From: Acidihalobacter prosperus
GTDB taxonomy: Bacteria; Pseudomonadota; Gammaproteobacteria; DSM-5130; Acidihalobacteraceae
NCBI RefSeq assembly: GCF_000754095.2
Contig: NZ_JQSG02000002.1
Span: 124,001 to 188,000, forward strand
Reading direction: 5' to 3'
DNA: 64,000 bases
Part shown: in pieces, positions 52,866 to 63,768 of the stretch
How the letters are laid out: each line of letters starts with the position of its first letter
Position numbering within the stretch: the stretch's first letter is position 1
The notes under the pieces: generated by a model
Told to the model about the DNA's origin: nothing
The model's input: only the letters and a program-made list of their open reading frames with translations
Database searches by the model: none
Program-made: the position numbers and the translations under genes

Positions 52866-54758
52866 CTAGCTGGCCAGCGCCAGCATCAGCTGGTTGAGCC
52901 GGGCGACGAAACCCGCCGGATCCTCCAGCTGACCGCCCTCCGCCAGCACGGCCTGATCGAGCAGCAGCATCGACCACTCCTTGAAGCGCGTCTCATCGGA
53001 TTCGGTATCCAACCGCGCGACCATCGGGTGACCGGGATTGATCTCCAGTACCGGCTTGCTGCCCTGCATCTCGTGCCCGGCCTGCTTGAGCAGCTGCTGC
53101 ATGTACAGCGCCATGTCGTGCTCTCCTAGCACGATGCACGCCGGCGAACTGGTCAGCCGATGCGATACCCGAACCGACTCGACCTTGTCGCCCAAGGCCT
53201 CCTTGATGCGTTCCACCAGTGCCTTGGCTTCGTTCTCGACCGCCTCCTGCGCCTTGCGCTCCTCCTCTGACTCGACCGCGCCGAGATCGAGATCGCCCTT
53301 GGCGACCGACTGGAACTGCTTGCCGTCGAACTCATTCAGGTTGCCCATCAGCCACTCGTCGACGCGGTCGTACATGAGCAGCACCTCGATGCCCTTCTTG
53401 CGCAGCAGCTCGAGATGCGGGCTGTTTTTCGCCGCCATGAAGGAATCGGCGGTGATGTAGTAGATCTTGTCCTGCCCTTCGGGCATGCGCGCAATGTAGT
53501 CGTGCAGCGAAACCGTCTGTGTCTCGGTATCGGTGTGCGTGCTGGCAAAGCGCAGCAGTCCGGCAATGGTTTCACGGTTGGCGAAATCCTCCGCCGGACC
53601 TTCCTTGAGCACGCGGCCGAATTCGTTCCAGAATTTCTGGTAATCCTCGGGGCGCTTCTCCGCCATGTCCTCGAGCATGCCCAGCAGCTTCTTCACCGAG
53701 CCGGCGCGGATCTGTTCGATCACCCGGCTGTCCTGCAGAATCTCGCGCGACACGTTCAGCGGCAGATCGGCCGAATCCACCACGCCGCGCACGAAACGCA
53801 GATAGCGCGGCATCAGGTGTTCCGCGTCGTCCATGATGAACACGCGCTGCACGTAGAGCTTGAGGCCATGGGTGTGATCGCGGTCCCACAGGTCGAACGG
53901 CGCCTTGGCCGGCACATACAGCAGGCTGGTGTATTCGAGCCTGCCCTCGACGCGGTTGTGGGTCCAGGCCAGGGGTTCGCCAAAGTCGTGGGCCACATGT
54001 TTGTAGAAGGCCTTGTACTCGTCCTCGCTGATTTCCGACTTGGAACGCTGCCAAAGCGCGGAGGCCTTGTTCACGGTCTCCCATTCCTCGCCGGGCTTGC
54101 CGTCGTCGTCGCGCTTGCGCATGCGGATCGGCAGCGGGACGTGGTCGGAGTACTTGGTGACGATGCTGCGCAGGCGCCAGTCGTTGAGCAGATCCTCGCG
54201 CTCATCCTCGCGCAGATGCAACACGATCTCGGTGCCACGCGGCGCAACTTCAAGCGTTTCCAGCGTATAGCTGCCGCTGCCATCCGACTCCCAGCGCACG
54301 CCGTGCTCGGCCCCCATGCCGGCACGGCGCGTGGTCAGCACCACGTGCTCGGCCACGATGAAGGCGGAATAGAAGCCGACGCCGAACTGGCCGATCAGCC
54401 GTGCATCCTTGGCCTGATCGCCGGTCAAACGTTCGAAGAACTCCCGCGTACCGGACTTGGCGATGGTGCCGATGTTGCCGATCACCTCCTCTCGACTCAT
54501 GCCGATGCCGTTGTCGCGCACCGTCAGCGTGCCGGCCTCACGATCGAATTCGACATCGACCACCAGGCAGTCATCGCCTTCATAAAGCGCGTCGTCGGTC
54601 AATGCCTCGAAACGCAGCTTGTCGCAGGCATCTGAGGCATTCGAAATCAGTTCGCGCAGGAATATTTCCTTATTCGAATACAACGAATGGATCATCAGCT
54701 TCAGTAGCTGGTTGACCTCGGTTTCGAATGTCAGCGTTTCCTTGGTTGAGCTGTTCAT
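52866..54758 (-). CDS. htpG: Molecular chaperone HtpG (Hsp90)
   Basis: The 630-residue chaperone has N-terminal [20 protein letters not shown], the ATP-binding [26 protein letters not shown] and [14 protein letters not shown]. The middle and C-terminal dimerisation domains are complete, without the eukaryotic tail. GGAG precedes the ATG. A near-perfect sigma-32 promoter lies upstream. Confidence 0.97.
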   Translation of the reverse strand: MNSSTKETLTFETEVNQLLKLMIHSLYSNKEIFLRELISNASDACDKLRFEALTDDALYEGDDCLVVDVEFDREAGTLTVRDNGIGMSREEVIGNIGTIAKSGTREFFERLTGDQAKDARLIGQFGVGFYSAFIVAEHVVLTTRRAGMGAEHGVRWESDGSGSYTLETLEVAPRGTEIVLHLREDEREDLLNDWRLRSIVTKYSDHVPLPIRMRKRDDDGKPGEEWETVNKASALWQRSKSEISEDEYKAFYKHVAHDFGEPLAWTHNRVEGRLEYTSLLYVPAKAPFDLWDRDHTHGLKLYVQRVFIMDDAEHLMPRYLRFVRGVVDSADLPLNVSREILQDSRVIEQIRAGSVKKLLGMLEDMAEKRPEDYQKFWNEFGRVLKEGPAEDFANRETIAGLLRFASTHTDTETQTVSLHDYIARMPEGQDKIYYITADSFMAAKNSPHLELLRKKGIEVLLMYDRVDEWLMGNLNEFDGKQFQSVAKGDLDLGAVESEEERKAQEAVENEAKALVERIKEALGDKVESVRVSHRLTSSPACIVLGEHDMALYMQQLLKQAGHEMQGSKPVLEINPGHPMVARLDTESDETRFKEWSMLLLDQAVLAEGGQLEDPAGFVARLNQLMLALAS

Positions 54759-54826
54759 GCCTTCTCCCGTGTCAAAACGTTCCGCCACGCCGGCGCGCGC
54801 GGCAGGGCGATTATGCGATCAGTGCG

Positions 54827-54856
54827 TTTTATGGGGCTCCACCCCCGATTTTCAAG
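54827..54856 (-). promoter_or_regulatory. Heat-shock (sigma-32) promoter of htpG
   Basis: Minus-strand sequence reads CTTGAAA (54850-54856), 13 bases, CCCCATAAAA (54827-54836). This matches the sigma-32 consensus CTTGAAA-N(11-15)-CCCCATnT closely. It leaves a leader of about 60 bases before htpG. Confidence 0.85.
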
Positions 54857-54889
54857 CACGGACGATGCACGGACGCCGAAAATGTGACA

Positions 54890-54912
54890 TATTCCGGGCC
54901 AAGCGCGGAATA
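54890..54912 (+). promoter_or_regulatory. Inverted repeat upstream of the diguanylate cyclase gene
   Basis: TATTCCG (54890-54896) and CGGAATA (54906-54912) flank nine bases, 25 bases before the GGDEF ATG. Just upstream, GCACGGACG occurs twice (54856-54864, 54867-54875) with an 11-base period. Position and symmetry suggest regulator binding, unproven. Confidence 0.35.
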
Positions 54913-54936
54913 AATGCACAAGAACTGGAGATCCGC

Positions 54937-56109
54937 ATGGCAGACGGGGGTGCCCCGCTTGCTGGTAGTCGACACCGGAGCGAAACGCCTACCGACGACT
55001 TCGAGCGCATCAAGCGCCGAATGGCGCTGTTGGGCCTTTCCAGCGGCGCCCTCGCCAGCCTGGTCGCGGCGGCGTTCGCTTCGCGGGTCGGCCTGCCCAA
55101 CCCCGTCGACGCCCATGTCCTGCCCTTTCTCGGCGCGGGCCTGCTGGCATTGAGCATCGCCCTTTGGCGATCTCCAAGACTGCTACCCTGGATCGAGCGT
55201 ACCGGCTGGAGCCTGCTCACGGCCTACCTGCTCGCGGCGCTCGCCTACAAAGTCATCCACTTCCCGTTCGAGCACGTGCCGCTCGGCGCCCGCAGCTACT
55301 GGTTTTTCTTCAGCTATCTGCTGGCCTTTCTGATCTGGTCGCCGCGAGGCGCGCTCACCGTCAGCCTGAGCGTGATCGCCTGCCTGACGGGACTGGCCGC
55401 ATGGATATCGGTCGAAACGCACGCCGGGAATGCCACCCTGCTCGCCTCGCTCATACAGCTGGTCATTGCCAGCATCGCGTATGTCTTCGTGCACTACAGC
55501 TTCGCGCAGCTGCGGCCGCAGTACGCGCGCATGCGAACGCTGGCCTTTTCCGATCCGCTCACGGGCTGCGCCAACCGCCGCAGGGCCGAAGAGCTGCTCG
55601 CGCTGGAGGTTTCACGTGCCGGCCGTTACGCCCGCCCGCTTTCGCTGATCCTGTTCGACCTCGATCACTTCAAGCAGATCAACGACCAGCACGGACACGC
55701 CATCGGCGATGCGGTGCTGCGCACCGTCACCAACGCCGTGCGCAGCGATCTGCGCGGTCTCGATCACCTGGCGCGCTGGGGTGGCGAGGAATTCGTGATC
55801 ATCGCACCGGAGCTGTCGCAGGCGCGCGCGATGCAGTTCGGGGAACGGCTGCGCAAACGCATTGCGGCCTTGCGCATCGGCAGCAGCATCCAGCCCACCG
55901 CCAGTTTCGGCATCGCCAGTTTTCGTCTGGGGGAAACCGTCGACTCGATGGTGTTGCGCGCCGACCGGGCGATGTATCGCGCCAAGGCCCAGGGACGCAA
56001 CCGCGTGGAACTCGAACGCCCGCAAACCGCGGCGGCCGAGGCGCCGGAAACCGTGCCGCCGCTAGAAGAAACGGCGGCAACCGCGGCCGCCCCGTCGCAA
56101 CCCGATTAG
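54937..56109 (+). CDS. Membrane diguanylate cyclase (GGDEF)
   Basis: The 390-residue protein has six predicted membrane segments (about 30-190) and a C-terminal GGDEF domain. The active site reads WGGEEF, preceded five residues earlier by an I-site RGLD, so it should make c-di-GMP with product inhibition. The substrate region LILFDLDHFKQINDQHGH is intact. A Pro/Ala/Glu-rich tail follows. GGAG lies six bases before the ATG. Its TAG stop overlaps the stop of the opposing gene. Confidence 0.93.
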   Translation: MADGGAPLAGSRHRSETPTDDFERIKRRMALLGLSSGALASLVAAAFASRVGLPNPVDAHVLPFLGAGLLALSIALWRSPRLLPWIERTGWSLLTAYLLAALAYKVIHFPFEHVPLGARSYWFFFSYLLAFLIWSPRGALTVSLSVIACLTGLAAWISVETHAGNATLLASLIQLVIASIAYVFVHYSFAQLRPQYARMRTLAFSDPLTGCANRRRAEELLALEVSRAGRYARPLSLILFDLDHFKQINDQHGHAIGDAVLRTVTNAVRSDLRGLDHLARWGGEEFVIIAPELSQARAMQFGERLRKRIAALRIGSSIQPTASFGIASFRLGETVDSMVLRADRAMYRAKAQGRNRVELERPQTAAAEAPETVPPLEETAATAAAPSQPD

Positions 56110-56615
56110 GCCAGGGAGGTCACGCCTTCGTGCGTCAGCAGCCCGCGCTTGATATCCATCAGGCGGCCGTCAACCGCCCCCGCATACCCACCCCAGCCAT
56201 CGGCGGCCACTACCCGATGGCACGGCACTACGAGCGCCCATGGATTGGCGCGGCAGGCTTGCGCGACCGCCCGCGGCGCACTCTCCAGCGCCCGCGCGAG
56301 CGCGCCATACGTGCGCGTTTCGCCGGCCGGAATCTCGCATAGCGCGCGCCAGACGCGACGCTGGAATACCGTACCGCATTCAGGCAGCGGCAGCGCGAAA
56401 CGATGATCGGGATCGCGCAGATAGGCGTCGATTTCCGTCCGGCATCGCTCAAACATTTCAGATGCGCCCAGGCCGGCCATCTCATTCCCCATGGCCAGCC
56501 AGTCGCTGCCGATCAGCAAGCCATCGTGGATGTAAATTCCCAATCGCCCCCAGGGCAGCAGCAAGCTGCCTGCCGGCACGGACACCGTTGATCCATTTGT
56601 TTTGCGGGTACTCAT
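56106..56615 (-). CDS. Methylated-DNA--protein-cysteine S-methyltransferase
   Basis: The 169-residue suicide repair protein has the active-site motif ALVVPCHRVVAADG, helix-turn-helix region GETRTYGALARAL and CEIPAG. It removes O6-alkyl groups from guanine. The N-terminal part is short, as in Ogt. No Ada regulatory domain. Confidence 0.94.
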   Translation of the reverse strand: MSTRKTNGSTVSVPAGSLLLPWGRLGIYIHDGLLIGSDWLAMGNEMAGLGASEMFERCRTEIDAYLRDPDHRFALPLPECGTVFQRRVWRALCEIPAGETRTYGALARALESAPRAVAQACRANPWALVVPCHRVVAADGWGGYAGAVDGRLMDIKRGLLTHEGVTSLA

Positions 56616-56630
56616 CGGCTTGGATAGAAT
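56602..56630 (+). promoter_or_regulatory. Possible sigma-70 promoter of the TRAP operon
   Basis: TTGCGG (56602-56607) and TAGAAT (56625-56630) are separated by 17 bases on the plus strand, about 55 bases upstream of the first TRAP gene. The -10 matches five of six consensus bases; the -35 is weaker. Confidence 0.5.
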
Positions 56631-56685
56631 ACGCCCCCTTCGGGCTTACCATAAATCAAGGCAACACAATGAATAAGGCATCGTT

Positions 56686-57242
56686 ATGCGCGGCTGGCTG
56701 AGGTTCGCGCGAATCATCGATGCGCTGAACGAGCGCGTCGGCCAACTGATGTACTGGCTGGCCTTCGCCATGATACTGCTCGGCGCCTACAATGCCACGG
56801 TTCGCTATCTCGGCCAGTACATCGGCGCGAACCTGTCGTCGAATGCCTATCTCGAAGCACAATGGTACCTGTTCGGCGCCATGTTCATGCTCGGTGCGGC
56901 CTACACCCTCAAACACAACGCCCATGTACGGGTCGATATCATGTACGGGCGCCTCTCTCCCAAGGGGCAGGCCTGGATCGAGCTCGTCGGCACATTGGTG
57001 TTCCTGCTCCCCTTCAGCCTGTTGGTGCTTTGGCTGTCGCTGTCCTGGGTCGAGTTTTCCTGGAAATTTCACGAGATGTCGCCGAATCCCGGCGGTCTTG
57101 CCCGCTACCCGATCAAGACGGTGGTGCCCATCGCCTTCGTGCTGCTGATCCTGCAGGGGCTGGCGCAGGCCATCAAGGCCGTTGCCGTGATCCGCGGCCA
57201 CCGCGCCGCCGTTTATGAATCCACACAGGAAGACGCGGTGCT

Positions 57243-57246
<4 letters not shown>
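56686..57246 (+). CDS. TRAP transporter small permease (DctQ)
   Basis: The 186-residue protein has four membrane segments (MYWLAFAMILLGAYNATVRY, MFMLGAAYTLKHNAHVRVDI, LVFLLPFSLLVLWLSLSW, VVPIAFVLLILQGL). The KHNAHVRVDI motif is typical of the small TRAP subunit. Stop overlaps the large permease ATG (ATGA). Confidence 0.92.
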
Positions 57247-58568
<1,322 letters not shown>

Positions 58569-58647
58569 GCGTTCGTCGGCAAGCTGGTCGACCGACGGTA
58601 TCGGTACTACAGTCAAACGATCAATCAAACAACAAAGGGAGAAGACC

Positions 58648-59757
58648 ATGAAACGTCGCGACTTCATCAAGGGTGGCACAGTGGGACTGGCGGCCGGGGC
58701 GGCCGCGCTCGCGGCCCCCGCCGCCTTCGCCGAAAAAACCTCGCCGCGTCTGCGCTGGCGGCTGGCGGCAAGCTGGCCAATCAGCCTGGACACCGTGTAC
58801 GGCGGCGCCGAGTTCTTCGCCAAGCGCGTAGGCGAACTGACCGGCGGGCGCTTCAGCATCCGCGTCTATGCCGGTGGCGAGATCGTTGGCGGCCTGCAGG
58901 TGCTCGACGCCGTGCAGCAGGGCACCGTGGAAATGGGGCATACGGCTTCTTACTACTACATCGGCAAAATGCCGTCCCTGGCGTTCGACACCACGCTCCC
59001 CTTCGGCATGAACTATCGCCAGCAGAACTCCTGGCAAAGCTTCGGCGGCGGCAACGACCTGCTCAACAAGGAGGTCTTCTCCCAGTTCAACATCGTCTCC
59101 CTACCCGCCGGCAACACCGGCACGCAGATGGGCGGGTGGTTCCGCAAACCGCTGGAAGGCCTCGGCTCCCTGAAGGGCCTCAAGATGCGCATCCCAGGTT
59201 TCGGCGGCAAGGTCATGGCCCGTCTGGGTGTCAATGTGCAGACCCTGGCTGGCGCCGAAATCTACCCCGCGCTCGAGCGCGGCGTAATCGACGCCACCGA
59301 GTGGGTCGGCCCGTATGACGACCAGAAGCTCGGCTTCTACCGAGTCGCCAAGAACTACTACTACCCGAGCTGGTGGGAGCCCTCCACCCAGTTCTCGCTG
59401 TACGTCAACAAGACGGCCTGGGACAAGCTACCCAAGGAATACCAGGCCGCCGTGCGCGCGGCGGCGGCCGAGGCCAATGTTCGCGTCATGGCACATTACG
59501 ACGCGGTCAACCCGCCGGCACTCAAGCAGCTCATCGACAAGGGCGTTACCCTGCGGCCGTTCAGCAAGGACATCATGGCGGCGGCGCAGAAGAACGCCTT
59601 CGAGCTCTACGAAGAGCTGGCGAGCAAGGATCCGACCTGGCGCAAGATCTACGCGGAATGGAAGAAATACCGCGACATGGAATACGCCTGGTTCAACGTG
59701 GCCGAACAGGGTTTTGCGGACTTCGCGTTCCCGCAGGTGCAGCGCACCGAACTCTGA
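58648..59757 (+). CDS. TRAP transporter substrate-binding protein (DctP, possibly 2-oxo-acid type)
   Basis: The 369-residue periplasmic protein has a twin-arginine signal (MKRRDFIKGGTVGLAAG). The family pattern includes VYAGGEIVGGLQVLDAVQQG, LKMRIPGFGGKVMARLGV and DATEWVGPYDDQKLGFY. Residues around EWVGPYDD and YYYPSWWEP resemble TakP-type 2-oxo-acid binders; ligand assignment is inference. A strong terminator follows. Confidence 0.92.
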   Translation: MKRRDFIKGGTVGLAAGAAALAAPAAFAEKTSPRLRWRLAASWPISLDTVYGGAEFFAKRVGELTGGRFSIRVYAGGEIVGGLQVLDAVQQGTVEMGHTASYYYIGKMPSLAFDTTLPFGMNYRQQNSWQSFGGGNDLLNKEVFSQFNIVSLPAGNTGTQMGGWFRKPLEGLGSLKGLKMRIPGFGGKVMARLGVNVQTLAGAEIYPALERGVIDATEWVGPYDDQKLGFYRVAKNYYYPSWWEPSTQFSLYVNKTAWDKLPKEYQAAVRAAAAEANVRVMAHYDAVNPPALKQLIDKGVTLRPFSKDIMAAAQKNAFELYEELASKDPTWRKIYAEWKKYRDMEYAWFNVAEQGFADFAFPQVQRTEL

Positions 59758-59781
59758 TCGCCGCAAGCGATGGCAAAACCC

Positions 59782-59812
59782 AAAAGGGGCGCCCCGATGG
59801 GCGCCCCTTTTT
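59782..59812. terminator. Bidirectional rho-independent terminator
   Basis: Nine-base perfect stem GGGGCGCCC / GGGCGCCCC with loop CGAT (59786-59807), preceded by four A and followed by five T. It can stop transcription from the TRAP operon and from the convergent gene on the minus strand. Confidence 0.95.
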
Positions 59813-59839
59813 CATGTCCATTCGGCGCGCGGTTGCACG

Positions 59840-61723
59840 CTAGCGGGGGCGTGCGCCGGTGACAGCCGCGTCTCCGATCGACACGTGGCTGTGGGCCAGC
59901 TCGGCCAGTTTCTGCTTGAGGAAGGTCACGCGTTCCGGCGACTGCGTCCGAGCCAGGAGATCGCCCAGTATTCGGCGGGCATCGCCATCCATACCGGCCT
60001 TGGCCAAGGCTTGCGCGGCATTGTAACGGGCGGTTTGTCCCCATTGATCGTAGCCCTGCGCCGCACCAGCCAGCATCGCGGAATCGAGGTAACGCCTGGC
60101 TGCCTCTCGGTCCTTGCCCATCGCCTTGTAGGAGTCGCCTTCCCAGTACAGGACCTCGCGTTTGAGCTGGACATCGCTCAGATGCGGCAGCATGGCCTGG
60201 AACAAGACAACGGCCTGCTGATCGAGCTTGAGTGACTGCAAGTTGAACAATACCTGCATCAAGCGATCCGCCTGCGTCTTGTCCAGGGTTTTGCTGTCGT
60301 CGATCAGTGTCTGCAGTTGCGCGACACCTTGCTTCGGTTTGCCGCCGAGGATCAGCACGCGCGCGACGCGCAACGTCCAGTCGAAAGGGTTTTCGCCTGA
60401 CGGCACGTGATCCACGCCGACCATGAGACGCGCCGCCAGTGGAAGATCATGTCGATCGACGGCATCGTTCGCGAGCACGAGGCGGACCGGTACCGGCAAG
60501 GCCGACAGATGCGGAAACGTCTTCGGCGCGGTCAGAAACAGACGGTCGACCAGCGTCGTGCCCCCAGGTTCGGCCAATAATGCAGTCAACAGCCAGCGGT
60601 ACCCCGTCATGCGTCCCGCTGGCGCCTGCCCGGTAAGCGCCAGCATGGCGTTGTAGGCCCGTGCCTGCACGGCATGATGGGCCGCACCAGCGCGCTTGGC
60701 TGCGGTTTCCCAGGCCGAATCGTCGCCCAGCAGCAGTTGGTGGCGGTTGCCGAGCTGCTCGCCGAGGCGGCGGTAGGTCTGCCACAGGGTATCGCCGTCG
60801 TAAGGCAGCAAGGGATTCAGCGGCAACTCCGGCGCCAACGCCAGGAAACGCTCCAGCGCGCTCACTGCCACCGGCCAGTTGCGGCGTTGCAGCGCCGCGG
60901 TCGTCACTACGCCCCACAGCCGCGCGGCATCCGCTGGGGCAGCGCCTTTCGCGCCAGCAGCATGCGCCGCATCCCGCTCCACCGCAGCTGCGGGGCGATC
61001 TCCCGCACGCAGGCTCGCCAGCAAATAAAGCCAGTTGCCTTTATGGGCATCGGCCTTGAGCAGTCTGAGGGCGTAGCGGGGTTCTCCGACGCGCAACCAG
61101 ACGCGTGCGAAAACGTCGCGTTCGCGCGCATCTTCGATAGGGTAGTCGCTTTGGTATTCCAACAACGCAAGCCGGGCGTCGTCGGTGAGATTGTCTTCCA
61201 GGTAGGCTTCGATCAACAGACGGCGCCAGATGCGCACCGACGCGGCGGGCGGCGACGCGGCCCCGGACCATAGCAGCCCCAGCAGCAACTTGCGGGCCTC
61301 GCTCCCGCGATGCAGCCGCAACCATGCCCTCGCCCCATCGGTTTCGAATATTCGGCGGTCGTTCGCGGGCAGTGTGGCCGGCAGACTCGATGCCGCGTCG
61401 GCCACATCCTGCCAGCGTGACGCGCGCTGCAACAACCGAAACTTCAGGCGCTCCCATCCCAGCCAGGCCTGTGGGTGCTGGGCGTAGTCCGGCTGGCCGT
61501 GCGCGATCGAGGCCAAGGCCAGATCGAGTGCGCCGGCTTCGGCAAAGGCGCGAATCCGGGACAACGACAACGCCCCGTCTGCCCCGGAAGCTGCGGAGGG
61601 GGCGGACGAGGCGTGCGCTGTGTTCTGGGCGGCGCAGGCCACCGCCGGCGCCAGCGATACCAGCATCAAGGCGCCAACCAACGCCGGATGGCCTCCAGGC
61701 CGCCGGCGCACTCGACGAAACAT
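59840..61723 (-). CDS. Large exported TPR-like protein of unknown function
   Basis: The protein of about 627 residues has an N-terminal signal (GGHPALVGALMLVSLAPAVACA), possibly a lipoprotein because a Cys follows AVA. The rest is alanine/leucine-rich helical repeat sequence with TPR character (e.g. LGWERLKFRLLQRASRWQDV, YNAAQALAKAGMDGDARRIL). I do not recognise the family. ATG 61723 was chosen for its GGGA site; 61753 is possible. It lies downstream of rplS and is closed by the shared terminator. Confidence 0.75.
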   Translation of the reverse strand: MFRRVRRRPGGHPALVGALMLVSLAPAVACAAQNTAHASSAPSAASGADGALSLSRIRAFAEAGALDLALASIAHGQPDYAQHPQAWLGWERLKFRLLQRASRWQDVADAASSLPATLPANDRRIFETDGARAWLRLHRGSEARKLLLGLLWSGAASPPAASVRIWRRLLIEAYLEDNLTDDARLALLEYQSDYPIEDARERDVFARVWLRVGEPRYALRLLKADAHKGNWLYLLASLRAGDRPAAAVERDAAHAAGAKGAAPADAARLWGVVTTAALQRRNWPVAVSALERFLALAPELPLNPLLPYDGDTLWQTYRRLGEQLGNRHQLLLGDDSAWETAAKRAGAAHHAVQARAYNAMLALTGQAPAGRMTGYRWLLTALLAEPGGTTLVDRLFLTAPKTFPHLSALPVPVRLVLANDAVDRHDLPLAARLMVGVDHVPSGENPFDWTLRVARVLILGGKPKQGVAQLQTLIDDSKTLDKTQADRLMQVLFNLQSLKLDQQAVVLFQAMLPHLSDVQLKREVLYWEGDSYKAMGKDREAARRYLDSAMLAGAAQGYDQWGQTARYNAAQALAKAGMDGDARRILGDLLARTQSPERVTFLKQKLAELAHSHVSIGDAAVTGARPR

Positions 61724-61757
61724 CACATCCCAGCCAGCGGGACGTGCGCGCATCGGG

Positions 61758-62102
61758 TCAGAGCTTTTCCTTGATGCGGGCGGCCTTGCCGGTGCGACCG
61801 CGCAGGTAGTACAGCTTCGCACGACGGATATCGCCGCGTCGCTTCACGCTGATCTCGGCCACGCTGGGGCTGTGCGTCTGGAACACACGCTCGACGCCTT
61901 CGCCGTGCGAAATCTTGCGCACCGTAAAGGCCGAATTGAGCCCCCGGTTACGCTTGGCGATAACCACGCCCTCGAAGGCCTGCAGACGCTCGCGATTGCC
62001 TTCCTTGACCTTGACCTGCACGACAACGGTGTCGCCTGGGCCAAAGCTCGGGATGGCCGTCTTCAACTGCTCGGCTTCCAGCGCCCTGATAATCTCGTTC
62101 AT
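61758..62102 (-). CDS. rplS: 50S ribosomal protein L19
   Basis: The 114-residue protein has [52 protein letters not shown] and [21 protein letters not shown], all typical of L19. Last gene of the rpsP-rimM-trmD-rplS operon. Confidence 0.98.
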   Translation of the reverse strand: MNEIIRALEAEQLKTAIPSFGPGDTVVVQVKVKEGNRERLQAFEGVVIAKRNRGLNSAFTVRKISHGEGVERVFQTHSPSVAEISVKRRGDIRRAKLYYLRGRTGKAARIKEKL

Positions 62103-62125
62103 GCTCTCGATCCTCTACGATAGAC

Positions 62126-62872
62126 CTAACGCTTCGACCGACCGGCCTCGCGCTCGGCCAAATATTCATCCAGTAAGGCCCGATCTTCAGCTGCAAGCGT
62201 CACGCTCGACAGCAGATCGGGCCGGCGCTCCCAGGTACGCCCCAGCGACTGCTTGCGCCGCCATTTTGCGATCTGCGCATGATTCCCTTCCAGCAGCACC
62301 GCAGGCACGGAAAGGTCGCCCATGCGCTCCGGCCGCGTGTAATGGGGGCAATCCAACAGGCCGTCCTGGAACGAGTCCTGCTCGGCCGACTCCGCGGCAC
62401 CCAATACACCCGGCAAAACCCGGGTAATCGCATCGATCATGACCATTGCCGGCAACTCGCCACCACTCAGGACGTAATCGCCGATCGACCATTCCTCGTC
62501 CACTTCCAACTCGACCAAGCGCTCGTCGATGCCTTCGTAGCGCCCCGCCAGCAGCGTCAGGTTGCCATCGGCGAAACGCCTGACGGCTGCCTGGTCCAGG
62601 CGACGACCTTGCGGGCTGAGATAAACCACCCGCCCGGCGCCGTCATGCCGCGCCGCCTCGAGGGCCCGCCTGAGCGGCGCCACCTTCAACAACATGCCCG
62701 GCCCGCCGCCATAGGGGCGGTCGTCAACGGTGCGATGCCGGTCCGTGGTGTAGTCGCGCGGGTTCCAGGTGCGCAAACTCAGCAAGCCGCGTTCGACCGC
62801 GCGCCCCACGACGCCATAACGGGCCACCTCGGCCACGAAGTCCGGAAACAGGGTGACGACGTCGATGCGCAT
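62126..62872 (-). CDS. trmD: tRNA (guanine-N1)-methyltransferase TrmD
   Basis: The 248-residue SPOUT methyltransferase makes m1G37 in tRNA. It shows [42 protein letters not shown] and [20 protein letters not shown], the trefoil-knot SAM site. Eight bases follow the rimM stop. Confidence 0.98.
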   Translation of the reverse strand: MRIDVVTLFPDFVAEVARYGVVGRAVERGLLSLRTWNPRDYTTDRHRTVDDRPYGGGPGMLLKVAPLRRALEAARHDGAGRVVYLSPQGRRLDQAAVRRFADGNLTLLAGRYEGIDERLVELEVDEEWSIGDYVLSGGELPAMVMIDAITRVLPGVLGAAESAEQDSFQDGLLDCPHYTRPERMGDLSVPAVLLEGNHAQIAKWRRKQSLGRTWERRPDLLSSVTLAAEDRALLDEYLAEREAGRSKR

Positions 62873-62880
62873 GCGCTGCC

Positions 62881-63384
62881 TCAGAAATCCGCATCCCAAT
62901 CCACCTGCAGCTCACCGGCTTCCAGGTCGATGGCCCGCACCACGTGGGGACGAATGAACGGAATCAGACGCTCTCGGTCACCCCGCACCACCAGCACATC
63001 GTTCGCGCCGGTTTCCATCAAACGCTCGACCGCGCCAAGGCGGGAGCCATCCGCATTCACCACCGTCAGTCCGATCAGATCGGCCCAGTAGTACTCGCCT
63101 TCCGGCAGATCGGCCAGAGCCTCGCGCGCTATCGCCACCTCCAAACCACGCAAAAGCGCCGCCTGATCTCGATCTTCAACATCTTCGAAGCGCACTGCCA
63201 GCACCGGGCCGGACTGGGCACGCCCTTCGATCACGCGCCGCTCATGCCACTCACCTGCACGCCCCAACTGCCAAACCGGGAAGTCCAGCAGCGCCTCGGG
63301 CGGCTCGGCGTAGGAATGGACCTTGACCCACCCCTTGACGCCAAATGGCGCGGACACGCGCGCCATGCTCACCCGCCGCGTCAT
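62881..63384 (-). CDS. rimM: Ribosome maturation factor RimM
   Basis: The 167-residue protein has N-terminal [20 protein letters not shown] and the C-terminal PRC-barrel with [24 protein letters not shown] and LIPFI. It assists 30S head maturation with S19/S16. Standard position between rpsP and trmD. Confidence 0.97.
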   Translation of the reverse strand: MTRRVSMARVSAPFGVKGWVKVHSYAEPPEALLDFPVWQLGRAGEWHERRVIEGRAQSGPVLAVRFEDVEDRDQAALLRGLEVAIAREALADLPEGEYYWADLIGLTVVNADGSRLGAVERLMETGANDVLVVRGDRERLIPFIRPHVVRAIDLEAGELQVDWDADF

Positions 63385-63397
63385 GCCAGACGGCGCC

Positions 63398-63649
63398 TCA
63401 GGCTGCCGACTTGCGCGCTTCCTTGATCAGTTGCGCAACACGCTCGCTGGGCGCGGCGCCCTGTGTCAGCCAGTGCTCGATACGCGCGGCATCCATGTGC
63501 AGGCGCTGCTCCTGACCACGCGCGACCGGGTTGAAGAAACCCAGACGCTCAATGTAGCCGGAGTCGCGACGACCGCGTGAGTCGGTCACAACGATGTGAT
63601 AAAAGGGACGCTTCTTGGCGCCGCCTCTGGCCAGTCGAATCGTTACCAT
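63398..63649 (-). CDS. rpsP: 30S ribosomal protein S16
   Basis: The 83-residue protein starts [20 protein letters not shown] and has [19 protein letters not shown], the S16 signature. Tandem AGGACT repeats precede the ATG and provide the ribosome-binding site. First gene of its operon. Confidence 0.98.
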   Translation of the reverse strand: MVTIRLARGGAKKRPFYHIVVTDSRGRRDSGYIERLGFFNPVARGQEQRLHMDAARIEHWLTQGAAPSERVAQLIKEARKSAA

Positions 63650-63721
63650 TTAGTCCTAGTCCTGATGCAAATGCATGAGGTATGCGCAAACGGCCGGAGC
63701 CGCTCTGCTACCGGGCCGGCA

Positions 63722-63749
63722 ATTTTACGCGATTTGACACAAAAGTGAA
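63722..63749 (-). promoter_or_regulatory. Likely sigma-70 promoter of the rpsP operon
   Basis: On the minus strand TTCACT (63744-63749) and TAAAAT (63722-63727) are spaced by 16 bases, about 73 bases upstream of rpsP and just downstream of ffh. A stem of five bases (GCCGG/CCGGC) lies in the leader. Confidence 0.55.
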
Positions 63750-63768
63750 GCGTCGGGCGCACGATACA

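Noticed and set aside
56669-56701. Ten-codon leader peptide (MNKASLCAAG) overlapping the dctQ start
   Set aside because: It has a plausible AAGG site but is very short and lacks attenuator-like codon runs or alternative hairpins; chance is likely.
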